From the NCBI GenBank assembly GCA_951799405.1, contig OX637343.1, positions 13,742,524 to 13,806,523 of the forward strand: 64,000 nt of DNA, in the 5' to 3' direction. The position numbers and the translations under genes are program-made. Shown piece by piece: positions 1-11,879 of this stretch. The stretch is from Agapetus fuscipes. Lineage: Eukaryota > Arthropoda > Insecta > Trichoptera > Glossosomatidae. The notes beneath the pieces were generated by a model. It saw only the letters and a program-made list of their open reading frames with translations. It did not search any database and had not been told where the DNA came from. The first letter of the stretch is position 1, and every line of letters begins with the position of its first letter.

Positions 1-167
1 AACACTTCTGACTCGTAAATGGAAGGTTGTGGGTTCAAATCCCGGCGGAGCACAAAAAAAAAAATCCATTTATATTTAAAAAAATGCTCTTTGCTGGGTG
101 AAAAATTCGTATACCTGTACCAAAGACCGGTCACTAGAGGTGCAAATGGGTCTTGCTTGAAAATTGG
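1..167 (+). mobile_element. SINE1 (tRNA-derived SINE), cut by window edge
   Basis: Same family as the copies at 23881-24197, 57476-57794 and, on the minus strand, 20067-20294. It holds a pol III B-box-like motif (GGGTTCAAATCCC near 31-43) followed by the family body (GCTGGGTG..., CAAAGACCGGTCAC). The 5' head with the A box lies outside the window. After TTGGCGC the family sequence stops and a LINE tail begins. Confidence 0.7.
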
Positions 168-241
168 CGCAGAGGGCTCTTGAGGTGTGATACACACAAA
201 AGCAGCGCTCACCAAATAAATAATCCTAAGATTATTATTAT
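168..241 (+). mobile_element. CR1/L2-like LINE 3' tail
   Basis: The stretch reading GGGCTCTTGAGGTGTGA with ACACACAAAA matches, in reverse, the segment just downstream of the LINE reading frame at 20330-20840 and the insert near 53835-53935. It ends in an AT-rich ATTATT tail. It joins directly to SINE1, so it is either an insertion at that point or the tail of a chimeric SINE. Confidence 0.5.
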
Positions 242-651
242 TTGATGCTGAAATTTTTTAGGTGATGAGCTCTGTGTTTGCTTTACTAAATTAACATTGT
301 TTCATATCCTTACATTGCATTAGGGGTAATTATTATTTCATCAATTCATTCAACGAATGTTTTATAAGTAAAAAGGGACAATACAGGGTTTTTCAGCCAG
401 TGAAATAAATGAAGTCTGCACACGGCTGGATGCAAGGATGAACGCTAACCAAAATTTTATTGTTGATTGCTAAGGACCCTAGTCAAATAGACCTGTGGCG
501 TTTGCCCGCCTAGCAAAATTCTAATCTCGAGTCCATTACAGAATGTATGTTTCTTCGAATGTATTGAAAAATCGACTGCTTTGTAAAAATTCTTACAGAA
601 TTTTAAGCTACCTAAACATACCCCGACATTCTCTACACAGGGTATTATTTA
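242..651. other. Unassigned AT-rich sequence
   Basis: No reading frame, RNA gene or recognisable repeat supported here. Confidence 0.4.
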
Positions 652-867
652 CGGCTGACCTCCCATGCTGTAGAAAATGGTTCACTTTGCCAATGTCACT
701 CCTGTTTCAGGGAATGTCGGCAGGAGTTGCAGGGTGTATGCTTATTTGAGATTCGGGTTTGTATATTGTAGGTCCACATGCGGCATGTTTAAGCGGGAAC
801 TTATATATGCTTGTGCAAATGCATATAATGTGAATCTATAATGTTACATCTATTTGCAACTTAGATA
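652..867 (+). repeat. GTR repeat, partial
   Basis: Matches the family from the 'CCCATGCTGTAGAAAATGG' region to GCAACTTAGAT. The first ~30 bp of the family (TTCCTTGACTTATAGG...) and the GATTA tail are missing or decayed. Short open frames inside are spurious. Confidence 0.8.
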
Positions 868-1239
868 TTTGTAAAGCTCTATTTTTAATTTTATTGCTGA
901 TTAATTTCCCCCTTTGCTTTCAATTCCCAACATTTCAATTCATGGATATCTTGTACCAGAGGATCCTCTACCAGGTGGTCGTCTGCCATACGTGTGACGT
1001 CACCCCGCCTCACCCCTCGCTGTGGACAAACTCAGGGGAAATTAGCGACGGTGTGCTAGAGTGGACGATACTGCACCTCAGCTGGGGATGATCCCCGGAC
1101 CAAAATCTTACACCGGCCTACCTGTGACCTACATTACGTACGTACAGTAGGCAGGCGGACGTATCAATTCATGATGGAATACTTAATTTAGTACACGGTT
1201 ATTTCGGGAGTAGTTTGGTTGAGCTTAAACTGAAGGAAA
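868..1239. other. Unassigned sequence with a GC-richer patch
   Basis: About 980-1110 is richer in G+C than its surroundings (CACCCCGCCTCACCCC...). No coding pattern or known family recognised. Confidence 0.3.
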
Positions 1240-1332
1240 ATTGAATGAGAGTTGTAGGCTTACACGGCCGGCTGATGATGCTGGAGAGAAGTTTCTGTGG
1301 GTCTGTTGCCGTTGTCTATGGGAGCTGGAGGA
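1240..1332 (+). repeat. Fragment of the 17.2-17.5 kb Penelope-like/foldback family
   Basis: The segments GGCTTACACGGCCGGCTGA, GATGCTGGAG and TATGGGAGCTGGAG also occur, reverse-complemented, at 17380-17475 and, diverged, at 53735-54090. The copy is partial and lacks the hairpin core. Confidence 0.5.
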
Positions 1333-1416
1333 AAATTACCCATGCAAAAAATGTGAAAATACTGGAGAGGGAAACAAAACAATATGTTTTTTTATTTTCG
1401 GTCTTTGACTATTCAT

Positions 1417-1657
1417 TCCTTGACTTATAGGATGGTATGAGGCTGACCACCCATACTGTAGAAAAATTGTTCACTTTGCCAATGTTTCAGGGAAGGTCGG
1501 CTAGAGTTGCTTTATGTTCATTTGAGATTGGGTTATTATGTTGTAGGTCCACGTGCGGCATGTTGAAGCGCGAACTTATACGTGTCTGCTTCCGGGAATG
1601 CATATAATATGAATCTCAAATGTAAAATGTTTGTTCAACTTAGATTAGACTAAACAA
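1417..1657 (+). repeat. GTR repeat, full-length
   Basis: Starts with TTCCTTGACTTATAGG and ends with AACTTAGATTAGACTA. It has a short internal deletion around the 'CACCCCTG' block. The sharp 5' boundary is shared with copies at 2549, 18088, 22368 and 30631. Confidence 0.85.
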
Positions 1658-2548
1658 AATTTTGCTTAAACTTAAAAAAATGTAGCCGAATTTCATGCGT
1701 GCGCTTTTATGATAAATCGGTTCTAGTATTTGTAAAAACAACCTCTTTTCAACATCATTGAGAATATGTGACTTTATTCTAAAAAAGTGTTTTAATATTG
1801 TGGGTTGTACCTTTAGACTTCAGAGTAGTCGATCTTCTATTGTGGAATGCCTTCAATGGCTATGACTCAGTAAAAATATATTTAGGTTAGTAAATACTTA
1901 CGGCAAAATATTACTTCCAAATTATTTTCTCACATATTGTGATATCATTTCATTCACCAATCAATACTTTGAATACGAACTCCTAATGAAAGTACCTCGT
2001 TTAAATGGCAAATGCTTGTCTTGTTTTTAGTAGTATGTTACTATGCAATAATTCAAATGGAAAAAGATCTGACAAAAATGATGAAATGCTCTTATTGCAT
2101 ACAAATACGTATTTCCATGAAATTTAACATATTGGGTCACATTTCGAATTTGAATTCAATGCCAGCATGTAACGACTGATCTAGTTCTCAAAGTGAGACT
2201 AAAATGAGATGAAATAAGATTTTAAATTATGATTACGGTCGTTAGACATTTTAAAGAATGAAAAAAAAACGGATATTACTGACCGTGCAAAAGAGAAAAA
2301 CGATTTTCTCTACGTTTCATCGGAGTCATATCCGACGTCTTCAGGAGACGTGTGTCCTCTACAAAGAGGAACCACGAACTGTTAAATTATTGTTGTTTGT
2401 TCGAAGCCGAAGGTTGTAGGTATTTTTATTAACCTTCGGTGATACATCCATAGTTGTCGCTATAGCTCCAGTTGTACAGAAATAAGATTTGTTCATTTTT
2501 AGAGTTCTTAGTATAGCTTCTGAGTATAAATACCATTTTTATTTGTTC
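1658..2548. other. Unassigned AT-rich sequence
   Basis: No supported gene. Nothing beyond short homopolymer runs. Confidence 0.4.
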
Positions 2549-2796
2549 CTTGACTTATAGGTTGGTATGCGGCTGACCACCCATGCTGTAAAATTGGTTC
2601 ACTTTGCCAATGTCACCCCTGTCTCAGGGAAGGACGGCAAGAGTTGCAGGGTGTATGTCCATTTGAGATTTGGTTTATATGTTGTAGGTTCACATGAGGC
2701 ATGTGCAAGCGCGAAGTTGTATGTGTCTGGTTGTGAGAATGCATGTAATGTGAATCTCCAATGTAACATATCTTTGCAACTTAGATTAGATTAGAG
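2549..2796 (+). repeat. GTR repeat, full-length
   Basis: One of the best-preserved single copies, about 248 bp, from TTCCTTGACTTATAGG to AGATTAGATTAGA. A 75-codon open frame inside recurs in other copies only because the copies are similar; it has no protein-like features. Confidence 0.88.
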
Positions 2797-3261
2797 GATA
2801 AATGAATCATTTACTCAATTGAAAAAAAAACAATATTGAAGATTCTTGTGTAAGCAATATCCTGCTAAGAACAATCCTTCATTAATAATTGACAGTGACA
2901 AAATGAAAAAAATAACACATATAATTATAACCTTTAGGAATGTTCAGATGTGAATCGGGACATCTTAAAAATAAGGGGCTCATTCAATTTGTAAGCTCTC
3001 GAAAACTACCATTTTTTCTATACATTTGTATTCATAAAGACGTGTTTTGATCGGTTTTAGACTTAGCCAATTCGTGCATAAGTACCTTAATCTCTCGAAA
3101 AATCAAATTGATTCAACATCCGTGAAGTCTTTTTTTGAAATTTAGCTTTTTCTTTTCATGGATGAAAATGTATCGTGATTCGTGAAAACCGCTGTTTTAA
3201 TGATTACCTTTATTTGAAATTCATTGTGAAATAAGGTGAAATGCAAAGAATTGAATACTAA

Positions 3262-3672
3262 GGCCCGGTATTTTGAAGTATCGGAAAGTTAACTAAAAGG
3301 CAATTTTAGTTAAATCATCATAATATTTCACTCACCGAATTTCGGCAATATTTAGTAACTTTAACTTTCAATTTTCAAGATGGCGTCGCTTTACTGACAG
3401 CAGCTGTTCTTTTTTAATGTAAGGATACATCAAAATTGTTGCAAACTGAATTTTTTTGTCTCGTTTTCTAGCTTAAAGGTTAGGCATATGATTTTTATGA
3501 ATAGTTGTTTGTTTTAAAGTTTTTGAATGGCATTTTCATTATTTTTAAGAGTTGGGGGCGTGGTTTCATATTTCGGTAATGTTCGGTTTTAGTTAACTCG
3601 AGATTGAGTATTTTGAATAAAAGTTCAAGTAATAGTTAACTAAAATATTACTACACTTCAATATACCGGGCC
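3262..3672. mobile_element. MITE, PIF/Harbinger-type by its 3 bp target duplication
   Basis: Inverted termini GGCCCGGTATTTTGAAG on the left and CTTCAATATACCGGGCC on the right. Further inside, GTTAACTAAAA-type motifs recur near both ends. The element is flanked by TAA on both sides (3259-3261 and 3673-3675), the usual PIF/Harbinger target. There is no coding capacity in 411 bp. It is not obviously related to the intact Harbinger at 32279, whose ends differ. Confidence 0.7.
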
Positions 3673-3675
3673 TAA

Positions 3676-6320
3676 CAAATGGCCTGGATGAACCGAAGGA
3701 AGTATGCAAGGATAGTTTGAAGTAGACTCTGGCCATCTCTTGTAGAAAGGCAACAGATTTACAATCATACTCAAAGATCTCCATTCAAATATTGCCTGCT
3801 GAAGTTGTGTTTATGGCGCGTGTGCAAAAGCTTCCCGCCATCTAATTTTCATTTATTTCGAACGATGTATAAAATTTTCAATCACCCGTCCTGTGAAAGT
3901 GGGTTATTGTGCTGGTGTATTAATCACCCGCCTCTGCACAACATCGTAAAAATACTATTTATTGAAATGAAATCATTATTTCGGTGGAGGTTATTTATGG
4001 ATCGTACAGGAATCCAAGGTAACCTTTGGCAATCTCCCGAACCAAACACACTAATATTTCGCGTGAACGAAGCGAAGTGACAGGTAGGAGAGACAAATGT
4101 TCGTGTCATCCCGGCTCGCGGTGCCACAAATAAAAATTTGGAATACCAGAAAATTTAACTTTTTCAATTGAGAATTTCAAGCCCGACTCAACTGTTCTAA
4201 GAATTTTGTTGTATAATCTTGAAATGTACCTCTACGACAGGTCTATGCACTCAAGTAGTTTTTATTTTATTTTTCAAGTTCTACTGGTTCAATTTTTCCC
4301 TTACTAAATGCTGACTCTCTGAAGTTCTTTTTTTTTTATTAAATGCACATTTGTTTACATAGTTGCTTTTTATCAATCAAGAGAGTCTCTAATCTGAGAT
4401 GCCTGTTTTAGAACAAAAAATCTTATCATGAAGCAAACCATGGTCCACTAGCTTTCCTCACGAAGACGTCTTTTTATTTTTGTGAAATTGTTTACCACAT
4501 AAAATTCCTTATTTATTCACCATGATAAATTCAGACCTCTATTTAGAACCGCAGTGGGAGGATGAGCGCTGTCAAAAAGTCACAAAATAAATAACGATAA
4601 TGCTCCGATGGTCATCGGAAGAATCACAAAAATAATCTCCTCTCAGCCGTATTGACAGCGGAAGCTTACTTCGCCGTGACGAATGGCGTCCAGAAGGAGC
4701 TCAAAGGTCTCCAAATAGTGGAAATCAATCACCACAAACTCTGGCGGCTGGGATTAAAGGCATCACAAAATAGAAAGACGTCCATTATGAATCACCGTAT
4801 ACTTCCTTGTGCTTTAATTTAAATCCAGTTCTCCTGCAATATAGTTAGCTAACGATTAATATATATTTAATTAATAAAACATCGAGAGTGAATAAACAAG
4901 ATTATGAATGTATTGATGTTTTGGTGTGTCAAATGTACTCCTTACTCGTGGATTCGTCATGTTTTAGTGTTGCAACCTGTTTTCATTCATTAATTTTTCA
5001 AATCTCTGCAAGAATTCACTACTCTCCTCCCAATGGTCGTCTTGATTTGTTTTGTCCATTATATTGGTGTCTTCGTTTATAAAATACCTTGATGAATGAT
5101 GAACAATAAAAGGACCTGGATTGTATTAAAATTTTGTAGCAAAATGTTGGCACGTATATTATTTTGTTTAAAAAAGAGAGTCCGTATTGTTGAATCAATT
5201 GAATCATACATAATTCCCTACGGAATCATTCTTTTATAACAACCATGTTGAGGTAGTTATTTTTACAGCAATGTTGTAATTCATTAAACAGTTAATTGTG
5301 ATGTATGATTAAATGACTTTGTACACAGCATGAGCCTGTTGTGACGTGGCATAACTTTTCGCATCACCTCTCCGCTAGGCTGTCTAAATTAATGATTCCC
5401 CGCATAAGCGCGCTAACTTTTAATTTGCTTGAATTCCTAGTGACCTGCGTTGTGGGGAGACCATAACAGACTCATGGAATGGCCCCCTTAGCGGGGACTA
5501 AATTATAAAAGTACAACACTTTTCATTATCACACCGACATCGTGTAATTCTTGTGGCTAGCTTTTTTAGTTTCTCTTGAAATAAAACCAACATGTTACCA
5601 TTTGAATCATAGTTAATACAAAATCATTAGGCGTAAAGTAATGAACATACATCATGAAGAAAAATTGACGTCCTATTAGTGTCCTTAGAGAAGCCACAAC
5701 GATACATGTTTAATTTCATAAAATCAAGAAGGGCATCGATAGCATAGTAAAACGCAGTGGGTTTACAAAATTATGTGTTCAATCGAATTCAATCTGGATG
5801 TGGTAGCTTGATTTGGTCTATCGACTGCCTCAAGGCACTGTATTGAGACCCACATTGTTTATCAGATTTTTTTTTAATGTCCTTTATTGTGTATTGCCAT
5901 TAATTTATTTCAATCATTTTTTAAAAATGGTTTAAATATCTTACACACTTGGTGAAAAAAAAAACACGATCCACGAGATTGTAATCGTGTGCCAAGAGTC
6001 CACGGTCCGCTTCATTGACTCCGCGCGCTCGGCCAGTTGGACACGGGCACCTGTACAGTTGCCGTCCATTTTTTGGTAGAGTTTGAATGTGAAGTTTCAT
6101 AGTTGGGGTACTGACGACCGCCGAGCCGCCCACCTTGCTCACCGCCGCGCATGATACATCAGGCATCGGCCGTACACACACCGGCGTGCTGCGGTGACTA
6201 GCGTAGCTATTCCTGGCGCAAATCTTACGCTAGAGAAGTGAGAATATTGAAAGCAGGTAGAATTCAGTATTGAAAGATTTTCCCTAAATTACAAATCGGA
6301 GGAAATTTCACATATTTTCT
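3676..6320. other. Unassigned AT-rich sequence
   Basis: About 2.6 kb with no supported gene. There are small GC-richer patches near 4590-4770 and 5990-6190; open frames there show no domain, splice pattern or codon signal I trust. Confidence 0.35.
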
Positions 6321-6322
6321 CC

Positions 6323-6404
6323 TTCTGTATCTGTGGCTCCTTTTGTCTCAATTGTATTTTTCCAAGCCTAGAAATTTACTTGAAACTATCATCAATATTG
6401 ACAT
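6323..6404. repeat. Direct repeat, left copy
   Basis: About 82 bp beginning TTCTGTATCTGTGGCTC and ending TTGACATG, repeated with about ten differences at 6701-6782. The MITE at 6406-6698 sits exactly between the two copies. Confidence 0.75.
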
Positions 6405-6405
6405 G

Positions 6406-6698
6406 GGGGCTGTCCATATATTACGTCATTTGCATTGAGGGGGGGGGAGTCTGGTCTGTGGATGATGGCAAATGATGTACGAGTACCAAAAGTGACGTCG
6501 TTCTTGTTAATACCAATTTCTACAAAATATACAAATATTATGTAAGTAATATAAAATTAATAATTATTAAGCTCATCCATTATTACCTACAGCAAGAGGG
6601 GGGGAGGTCATAAGATAATGACTGTAGGATGATTGTAAGGGGGGGGGGGGGGGGTCGAAAATCGGCCAAAATCGATGATGTAATTTATGGACGGCCCC
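6406..6698. mobile_element. MITE with GGGGC(T/C)GTCCAT termini
   Basis: Left end GGGGCTGTCCATATATTACG; right end, read in reverse, GGGGCCGTCCATAAATTAC, followed on both arms by a short ATCAT/GTCAT stretch. The interior holds three G-runs, the longest 16 G at 6639-6654. No coding capacity. The superfamily is not assigned because no clean target duplication is visible next to the ends. Confidence 0.6.
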
Positions 6699-6700
6699 TT

Positions 6701-6782
6701 TCTGTATCTGTGGCTCTTTTTGTCACAATGATATTTTTCCAAGCTTTGAAATTTACTTGAAACTATCATCAATACTGGCATG
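6701..6782. repeat. Direct repeat, right copy
   Basis: Partner of 6323-6404. The pair is far longer than a normal target-site duplication, so the MITE either landed at the junction of a tandem duplication or was part of the event that made it. Confidence 0.7.
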
Positions 6783-9140
6783 GCAATTCTTTTTTTTTTG
6801 TAAATGCACTGAATCCTTGTACGTGAAAGTACTGCCTTCTGGAAATTGTACCCCACAATTTTGATAATTTGGTATGTACTTATGATTTGGCGTTGCATTT
6901 CCTTTTTAAGGTGTCTACGTATGACTTTGATCTGATTCAGAAAAAAATCACAATTTGTTTATCCTACTGAAAAGCGTGCTATAATTGTGTATTTTGAAAA
7001 AAAAAAATGGTTCATCTTCGTGATAGAATTGAATTACTCAAATTTAGCAACTCTCTTCCCGTTTGGATTCCCTAGTCGCGGCTCCCTCTCTAGTGCTTGG
7101 AATGCGAGATGAGGTAACGTCCAACAAAGATGAAGTATTATTGGCTTTTATAGGAAGCTGATGGACACGCTGGCAGAGGTATCCGCCACGGCTCCCTGTG
7201 CTTTCAACTGACCGCCTCTTCCTATTTTTTTCATTAAATATTGCATTAGTCATTTTTTTGTGAGATATTTACCTAAGTAAGTTTATTTGAAATAGTCAGT
7301 CTAGCTTTTCTTTGTCGTCAAAATAAAAAAAATGCCTTCTTCGCGAACATACAATTTTTTCTTCAATTTTGCATTGGCATCCTCCTTTGGCATTTTTACA
7401 CGCCATCTTTTCCTCGGATGCTCAAATGATATTTGCAGCCTCTTGATGTAAAATCTGCATGTAGACTCTTCGTCGTATAGATTTATCCCAAGAATATGAT
7501 ACACTTGGCTACAAACATTCGCAAGTACAAGGGGTCTCTTAAACTTACATTCCTTCTTGGTTAGTATTATTTTCTGGTATTTTAATGATACAATATTTGC
7601 CTACTCACATACTGCTGACTATTCTAAATTTTCTAACATTCCACACAGATCTGAAGCTCACCTGGTCGTGGTCTCTCATTACTCTCTACCTGAGGACTCC
7701 GCTACGTCGTGTGTCTTTGTGCGCGTGCCAACGAATTGACGCACAGCATTTGTTATGTGGGGAATGACGCCCAGGTGTGTCATCTCTGAGATCAATGCAA
7801 GCCTCTTCCTAATGATGAAGAAGTGGCGCGCTTTGAACCGGAAAATGACGTGATTACTCTGAAATCTCATCAAAGGGCTGTAGGAACTTCCTGTAGGTGA
7901 AGAATGTTTTTTTTATGTTGCAATGAAACGAAATCAAACATCATAATATTGTATTTTTTAGTGTTGATCTGTTATTGTATCTGTCATAATATTGGTATAA
8001 TCACTACCTTAGGGGCTTGAATATTTATTTCAAGAATTTGTCATCCAAGGAAAAAAACTGACAGTAACACACAGAAAATTGTTTTTCTTGAAACAGGGCT
8101 CGTGTTTGACTAATGATGAAATATTTTTTAAGTGCTCTATCTATATCACGTAGAGATAAATACGGTTACGTGCATATTTTTCTACCAGTTTTTCATACAC
8201 ATGCTATTTCTCATTCGTTTTTTTTTTGTCAAAAAAACAAAGTTTAGCATTTGCATTTAGTTCATTTCAATAAGAATGCAACAATGGTGAATGAATTAAA
8301 TACAAGTTTTTAGCACAATAACGGCATTAGTCACATCAATTGTTGATAAACCGTTCCAATTTCCATTCATAGCAACTTCTTACGAAAGTGCGTGACCATA
8401 GTGTTGTGTTTCCCATTTATCACACGAGCTTGGTGTGGTTGGTTGTCGCGATGAAGAGGCCCTGCAGTAATGATGGTCGGCTCGGTTTTTAATCTCCAGA
8501 AGCCGCGCTATTGTCTGGGACAAAGGCGCCGCAGACGGAGGAGGGACACTTCAGAAACGAAATGATCAACTCGCCGGGCAGAACAAAGCACAAGACGAAA
8601 CTGTGGCGTGATGTGGACGAACTTTTCAAATGCGTGACAATGAATAATCTACAATTTATATTTGAATAAATACCGCTATATATTTCAGGCATTCAAGTAG
8701 CTGGTCGAATAAAAACTTTAGTTTAATTAAAAGTGTTGTATCATATTAGTTAACGCGTCCAGAATTAAGTCTATTTCCTTTGCTCAATTCTGAGATTTAT
8801 CGGTGAAAACTATGGTGTCAAACCAAGGTTTTAATTTCAAGGGCTGCAGAATTTGTGTACCGCAATGTTCTTAATTGATCGAATACCAGAGCAGAATCCA
8901 CCCATCTTTATGATGTAAGACAATATTGAAGGAGTCCTGTAATATTTGTGCTGCTAAAGTTGCTTGCATCGACAGGCATTTATGACCGTTAATTTTTGGT
9001 ACGTGAAGATGCACAACGAGATTTAATCAAAACATACTTTTTATGACTTATTTTATTAACTAATTATTAACTACTTTTTGTTACGATAAAAGAAAAACAG
9101 CTTTGTTTTCGATTACGTGAGTATATTATATTTTTTTATA
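6783..9140. other. Unassigned AT-rich sequence
   Basis: No supported gene or repeat. Short open frames lack domain signal. Confidence 0.35.
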
Positions 9141-9182
9141 CCACAACCGGTTTCGCAAACATCCGTTTGCATCGTCAGGTGG
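9141..9182 (-). ncRNA. Hammerhead-ribozyme-like motif, Penelope-type
   Basis: Reading the minus strand: CCAC, CTGACGA, a perfect 6 bp stem GCAAAC/GTTTGC with loop GGAT, GAAA, the palindrome ACCGGT (its first A is the last A of GAAA), T, then GTGG, which pairs with the opening CCAC. That is the order of a type I hammerhead with a tiny palindromic stem III, as described for Penelope-like elements. One unpaired T between the CTGACGA box and stem II departs from the textbook core. No Penelope reading frame is visible beside it, so this is probably an isolated terminal fragment. Confidence 0.55.
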
Positions 9183-9639
9183 TTTGTACGCCATTTTGAT
9201 TTCATGCATTTTTAAAGGTCCACCAGTTTGTGCATATTTTTAACCAACTAACAAATGGATACTTTGGTGTTACAATAACTTTAAAAACTGGAAAATACTC
9301 ATGCGAGAACAAAGCTGGGCCCAGTTCGCGTCTTATTGCAGAGATGGAAACATTATTGCTGTATTTTTGTAGGTAAACAATGTTGTATGGAAAACTTTGT
9401 GTTGCACAAGACAGGAAATGAACTGTGGAATTGTCGAAGAGAGATTTGTGGACAAACAGCATTTTATAAAACGAATATTTGGCCGTAGCGATAGACAAAA
9501 AGCGAGATTGTTTACTCACAGGGCGACGTGTGAAAAAAATGTAAACAGAAGTTTCTAAAATCCAAGCTCTTGGTACGTTTTGTGTGCTTATGGATTTTTA
9601 GTTTGCAGACTTTGGTTCATGTATTTGACTAAATTATAA
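9183..9639. other. Unassigned sequence
   Basis: A 105-codon minus-strand open frame (9202-9519) has no recognisable domain and is not called as a gene. Confidence 0.35.
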
Positions 9640-10000
9640 TCTATAATTTACGTTGCAAAGATATATTGACATTTAAGGCTCATATTTAATGCATGTCCAC
9701 AAGCAGGCACATGTAAGTTCGCTCTTACATATGCTGCATGTGTACCTACGTATAAAATAAACTAAACCTGAACATTACGTTACAACTCTTGCTGCTTTTC
9801 CTTGAAACCGGAGCGGCATTGGAAAAAGTGAACTAAGTAATAAATAAGTGAATTAAAACTCTGCCTTATCCATTTGAATTTTTAAATAATTAAAAATGGA
9901 CTTTCACTGTGTAAATAGATTAACACTAAAAATGTATATAGTGAACTAAGTTTTTACAGCATCGGGGGCTAGCCTCATACCAACTCATAAGTCAAGGAAC
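9640..10000 (-). repeat. GTR repeat, interrupted by a Penelope-like insert
   Basis: Reads as GTR in reverse, from the ATAATTTACGTTGCAAAG tail side to CATAAGTCAAGGAA. The copy is broken at 9838-9939 by a 102 bp insert flanked by an 11 bp direct duplication. It abuts the Jockey-like LINE fragment head to head. Confidence 0.82.
9838..9939 (+). mobile_element. Penelope-like terminal fragment with 11 bp target duplication
   Basis: The stretch from AAGTGAATTAAAAC to AACACTAAAAATG matches 55435-55530, the 3' end of the Penelope-like copy at 54618-55530. AGTGAACTAAG flanks it on both sides (9827-9837 and 9940-9950). It is a 5'-truncated insertion of only ~100 bp. Confidence 0.72.
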
Positions 10001-10054
10001 TAGTCGATGTTAAGAACTCTTACTCGAATTATACAAACTGTTACAGAGTCTGGA

Positions 10055-11356
10055 AGATATACTATGGTATTCACGGTGACCTATTGAGGTGGATTAGTTC
10101 ATATTTAAGCGATAGACTTATGACAGTAACTCTTAATGGGTTTAAATCAGAATACGTGTGTGTTACGTCGGGGGTACCCCAGGGTTCTGTTCTGGGGCCT
10201 CTGTTATTTCTAGCTTTCATCAATGACATAGGAAATTGCTTCATTCACTCAGATTTTTTACTATTTGCAGACGATCTCAAAATTTATCGTACCATAAGAA
10301 CTGAGGAGGACGCTGTTTTGTTGGAAGAGGATCTCGGTAGGGTCCATGACTACTGTGTTTGCAATAGATTGGAACTAAATCTGAAAAAATGTTTTTCCAT
10401 ATCCTTCACTAAAAACAAAAACATTATTTCTCATAATTATGCGATTGCTGATACCATGCTGCAACGACTCGACTCGGTAAAGGATCTTGGTGTTATCTTT
10501 GACTCCAAACTGCATTTTGACGATCACATCGATAAGATTCTAACACAATGTAACAAAATGCTTGGTTTTATCCTAAGGGTGACCAGGGAGTTCAGAGATC
10601 CCACATCTCTTATGACCTTGTATGTCTCACTTGTACGCTCTCGGGCCGAGTATTGCTCCCCAGTATGGAATCCCTTATATGACAAATATAACGTTGCATT
10701 GGAAAAAATCCAACATAAACTAATACGAATTGGAAATCACAGATTCGGAACATCCCGTTTCAATGACTTAATAGACCTCTCGTCGAGGCGTGAACTTGCA
10801 GATGCCTGTATTCTACGCAGAATTTGTATGTCTGCACTAGACACACCCCTATTACTGAAATTGATAGACTTCGCGGTCCCAACAGTTAGACGATCATTTT
10901 GGCCCTTTCACATTAAGCGTCACGTTACCAATGCAGGTTTGCGAAATCCTCTGCTAAGAATGACTAAAAATTATAACAATAAATTTAAAGATGTCGATCT
11001 GTTTCACGGTAGTTCTAATTTATTTAAAAAATCAATTTTAGCTATACTTGAGCAGTGAGTATCCCTTCCCCTTCCCCTTCCTTTCTTCCCTACTACCTAC
11101 TTCTATTTATATTATTTTATTATTGTTGTTTGAATTTTTGAGTGTTGTATTCCGTTTTAAAAAAAATGTTTTTATCCTTAGTATGTAAGTGAAATTATTT
11201 TGATATTTTTGTGTGCTTTTTTTATCACATTGTATTACGCTTACACCGGTAATGGGGTGCAACATGATTTCTTCTTTTGTTAATTTGCCTAATGTGCTAT
11301 TTTTATGTTGTGCCTGTTGGTGTGTGATTGTGAATAAATAAATAAATAAATAAATA
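10055..11356 (+). mobile_element. Jockey-like LINE, 5'-truncated
   Basis: Carries the C-terminal half of a reverse transcriptase (10084-11058), a pyrimidine-rich 3' UTR, and a 3' tail of about five AAAT units ending at 11356. The 5' part of RT, the endonuclease and any ORF1 are absent, as expected for truncation during target-primed reverse transcription. Confidence 0.85.
10084..11058 (+). pseudogene. Jockey-like reverse transcriptase, C-terminal fragment
   Basis: About 324 residues, uninterrupted. It opens in the RT palm (YGIHGDLLRWISSYL just upstream and across the first codon), then motif B SGVPQGSVLGPLLF, the catalytic box LLFADDLKI, and the LGVIFDSKL block typical of Jockey-group LINEs, followed by the usual C-terminal region (ILEYCSPVW-like). 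Motif A and everything N-terminal are missing, so it cannot act alone. The frame is still open, suggesting a fairly young insertion. The first Met is simply the first in the open frame, not a natural start. Confidence 0.85.
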
Positions 11357-11879
11357 TAGTTGTAGTGTAATAGTTAACTTAGCGGGTGCAGTTCGGTGGA
11401 AAGGCGCAGAACAAGGCAGCGCTGACTGCGGGTGATCAAGGATGCCGTGCCAGTGATGCTGATGATTTGAGCAAATGCGTGTCACAATTAAACCGCACCG
11501 ATTCCAAGAACAAGAGCATCGCGAGTTGCATTGTTCTTCGGGCATCTGATCCACGCCAGTAATTTCTCTTGCATAGGTTACCTGTCGGTTGCGTTGCTGT
11601 TGGAGTGACAATTCATTAGCTGTGATTGGGAGGCGTTAATGGACGGTGAAGAATGAACAGCGACATCAAAGTGTGCCACAGATAGTACTGAGAATTCCTA
11701 GTTAACGTAGTCGCAGCACGCAGTGCGCACTAGTTCTGACTTGAAAACTAGTGTAATTAACGTCATTTTTTGTTTTCCGTTTCCTATCAGATCAGAAGAT
11801 CCTAAAACTGACTTACCTAAAAAAAGAATAGTAAGAATAGCTGTTGTGCACAAAAATAAACACGCACACCGTCTTTTTT
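11357..11879. other. Unassigned sequence
   Basis: GC-richer around 11390-11620. No supported gene. Confidence 0.35.

Noticed and set aside
9202..9519. Penelope-like reading frame next to the hammerhead-like motif
   Set aside because: The 105-codon frame shows neither reverse-transcriptase nor GIY-YIG motifs.
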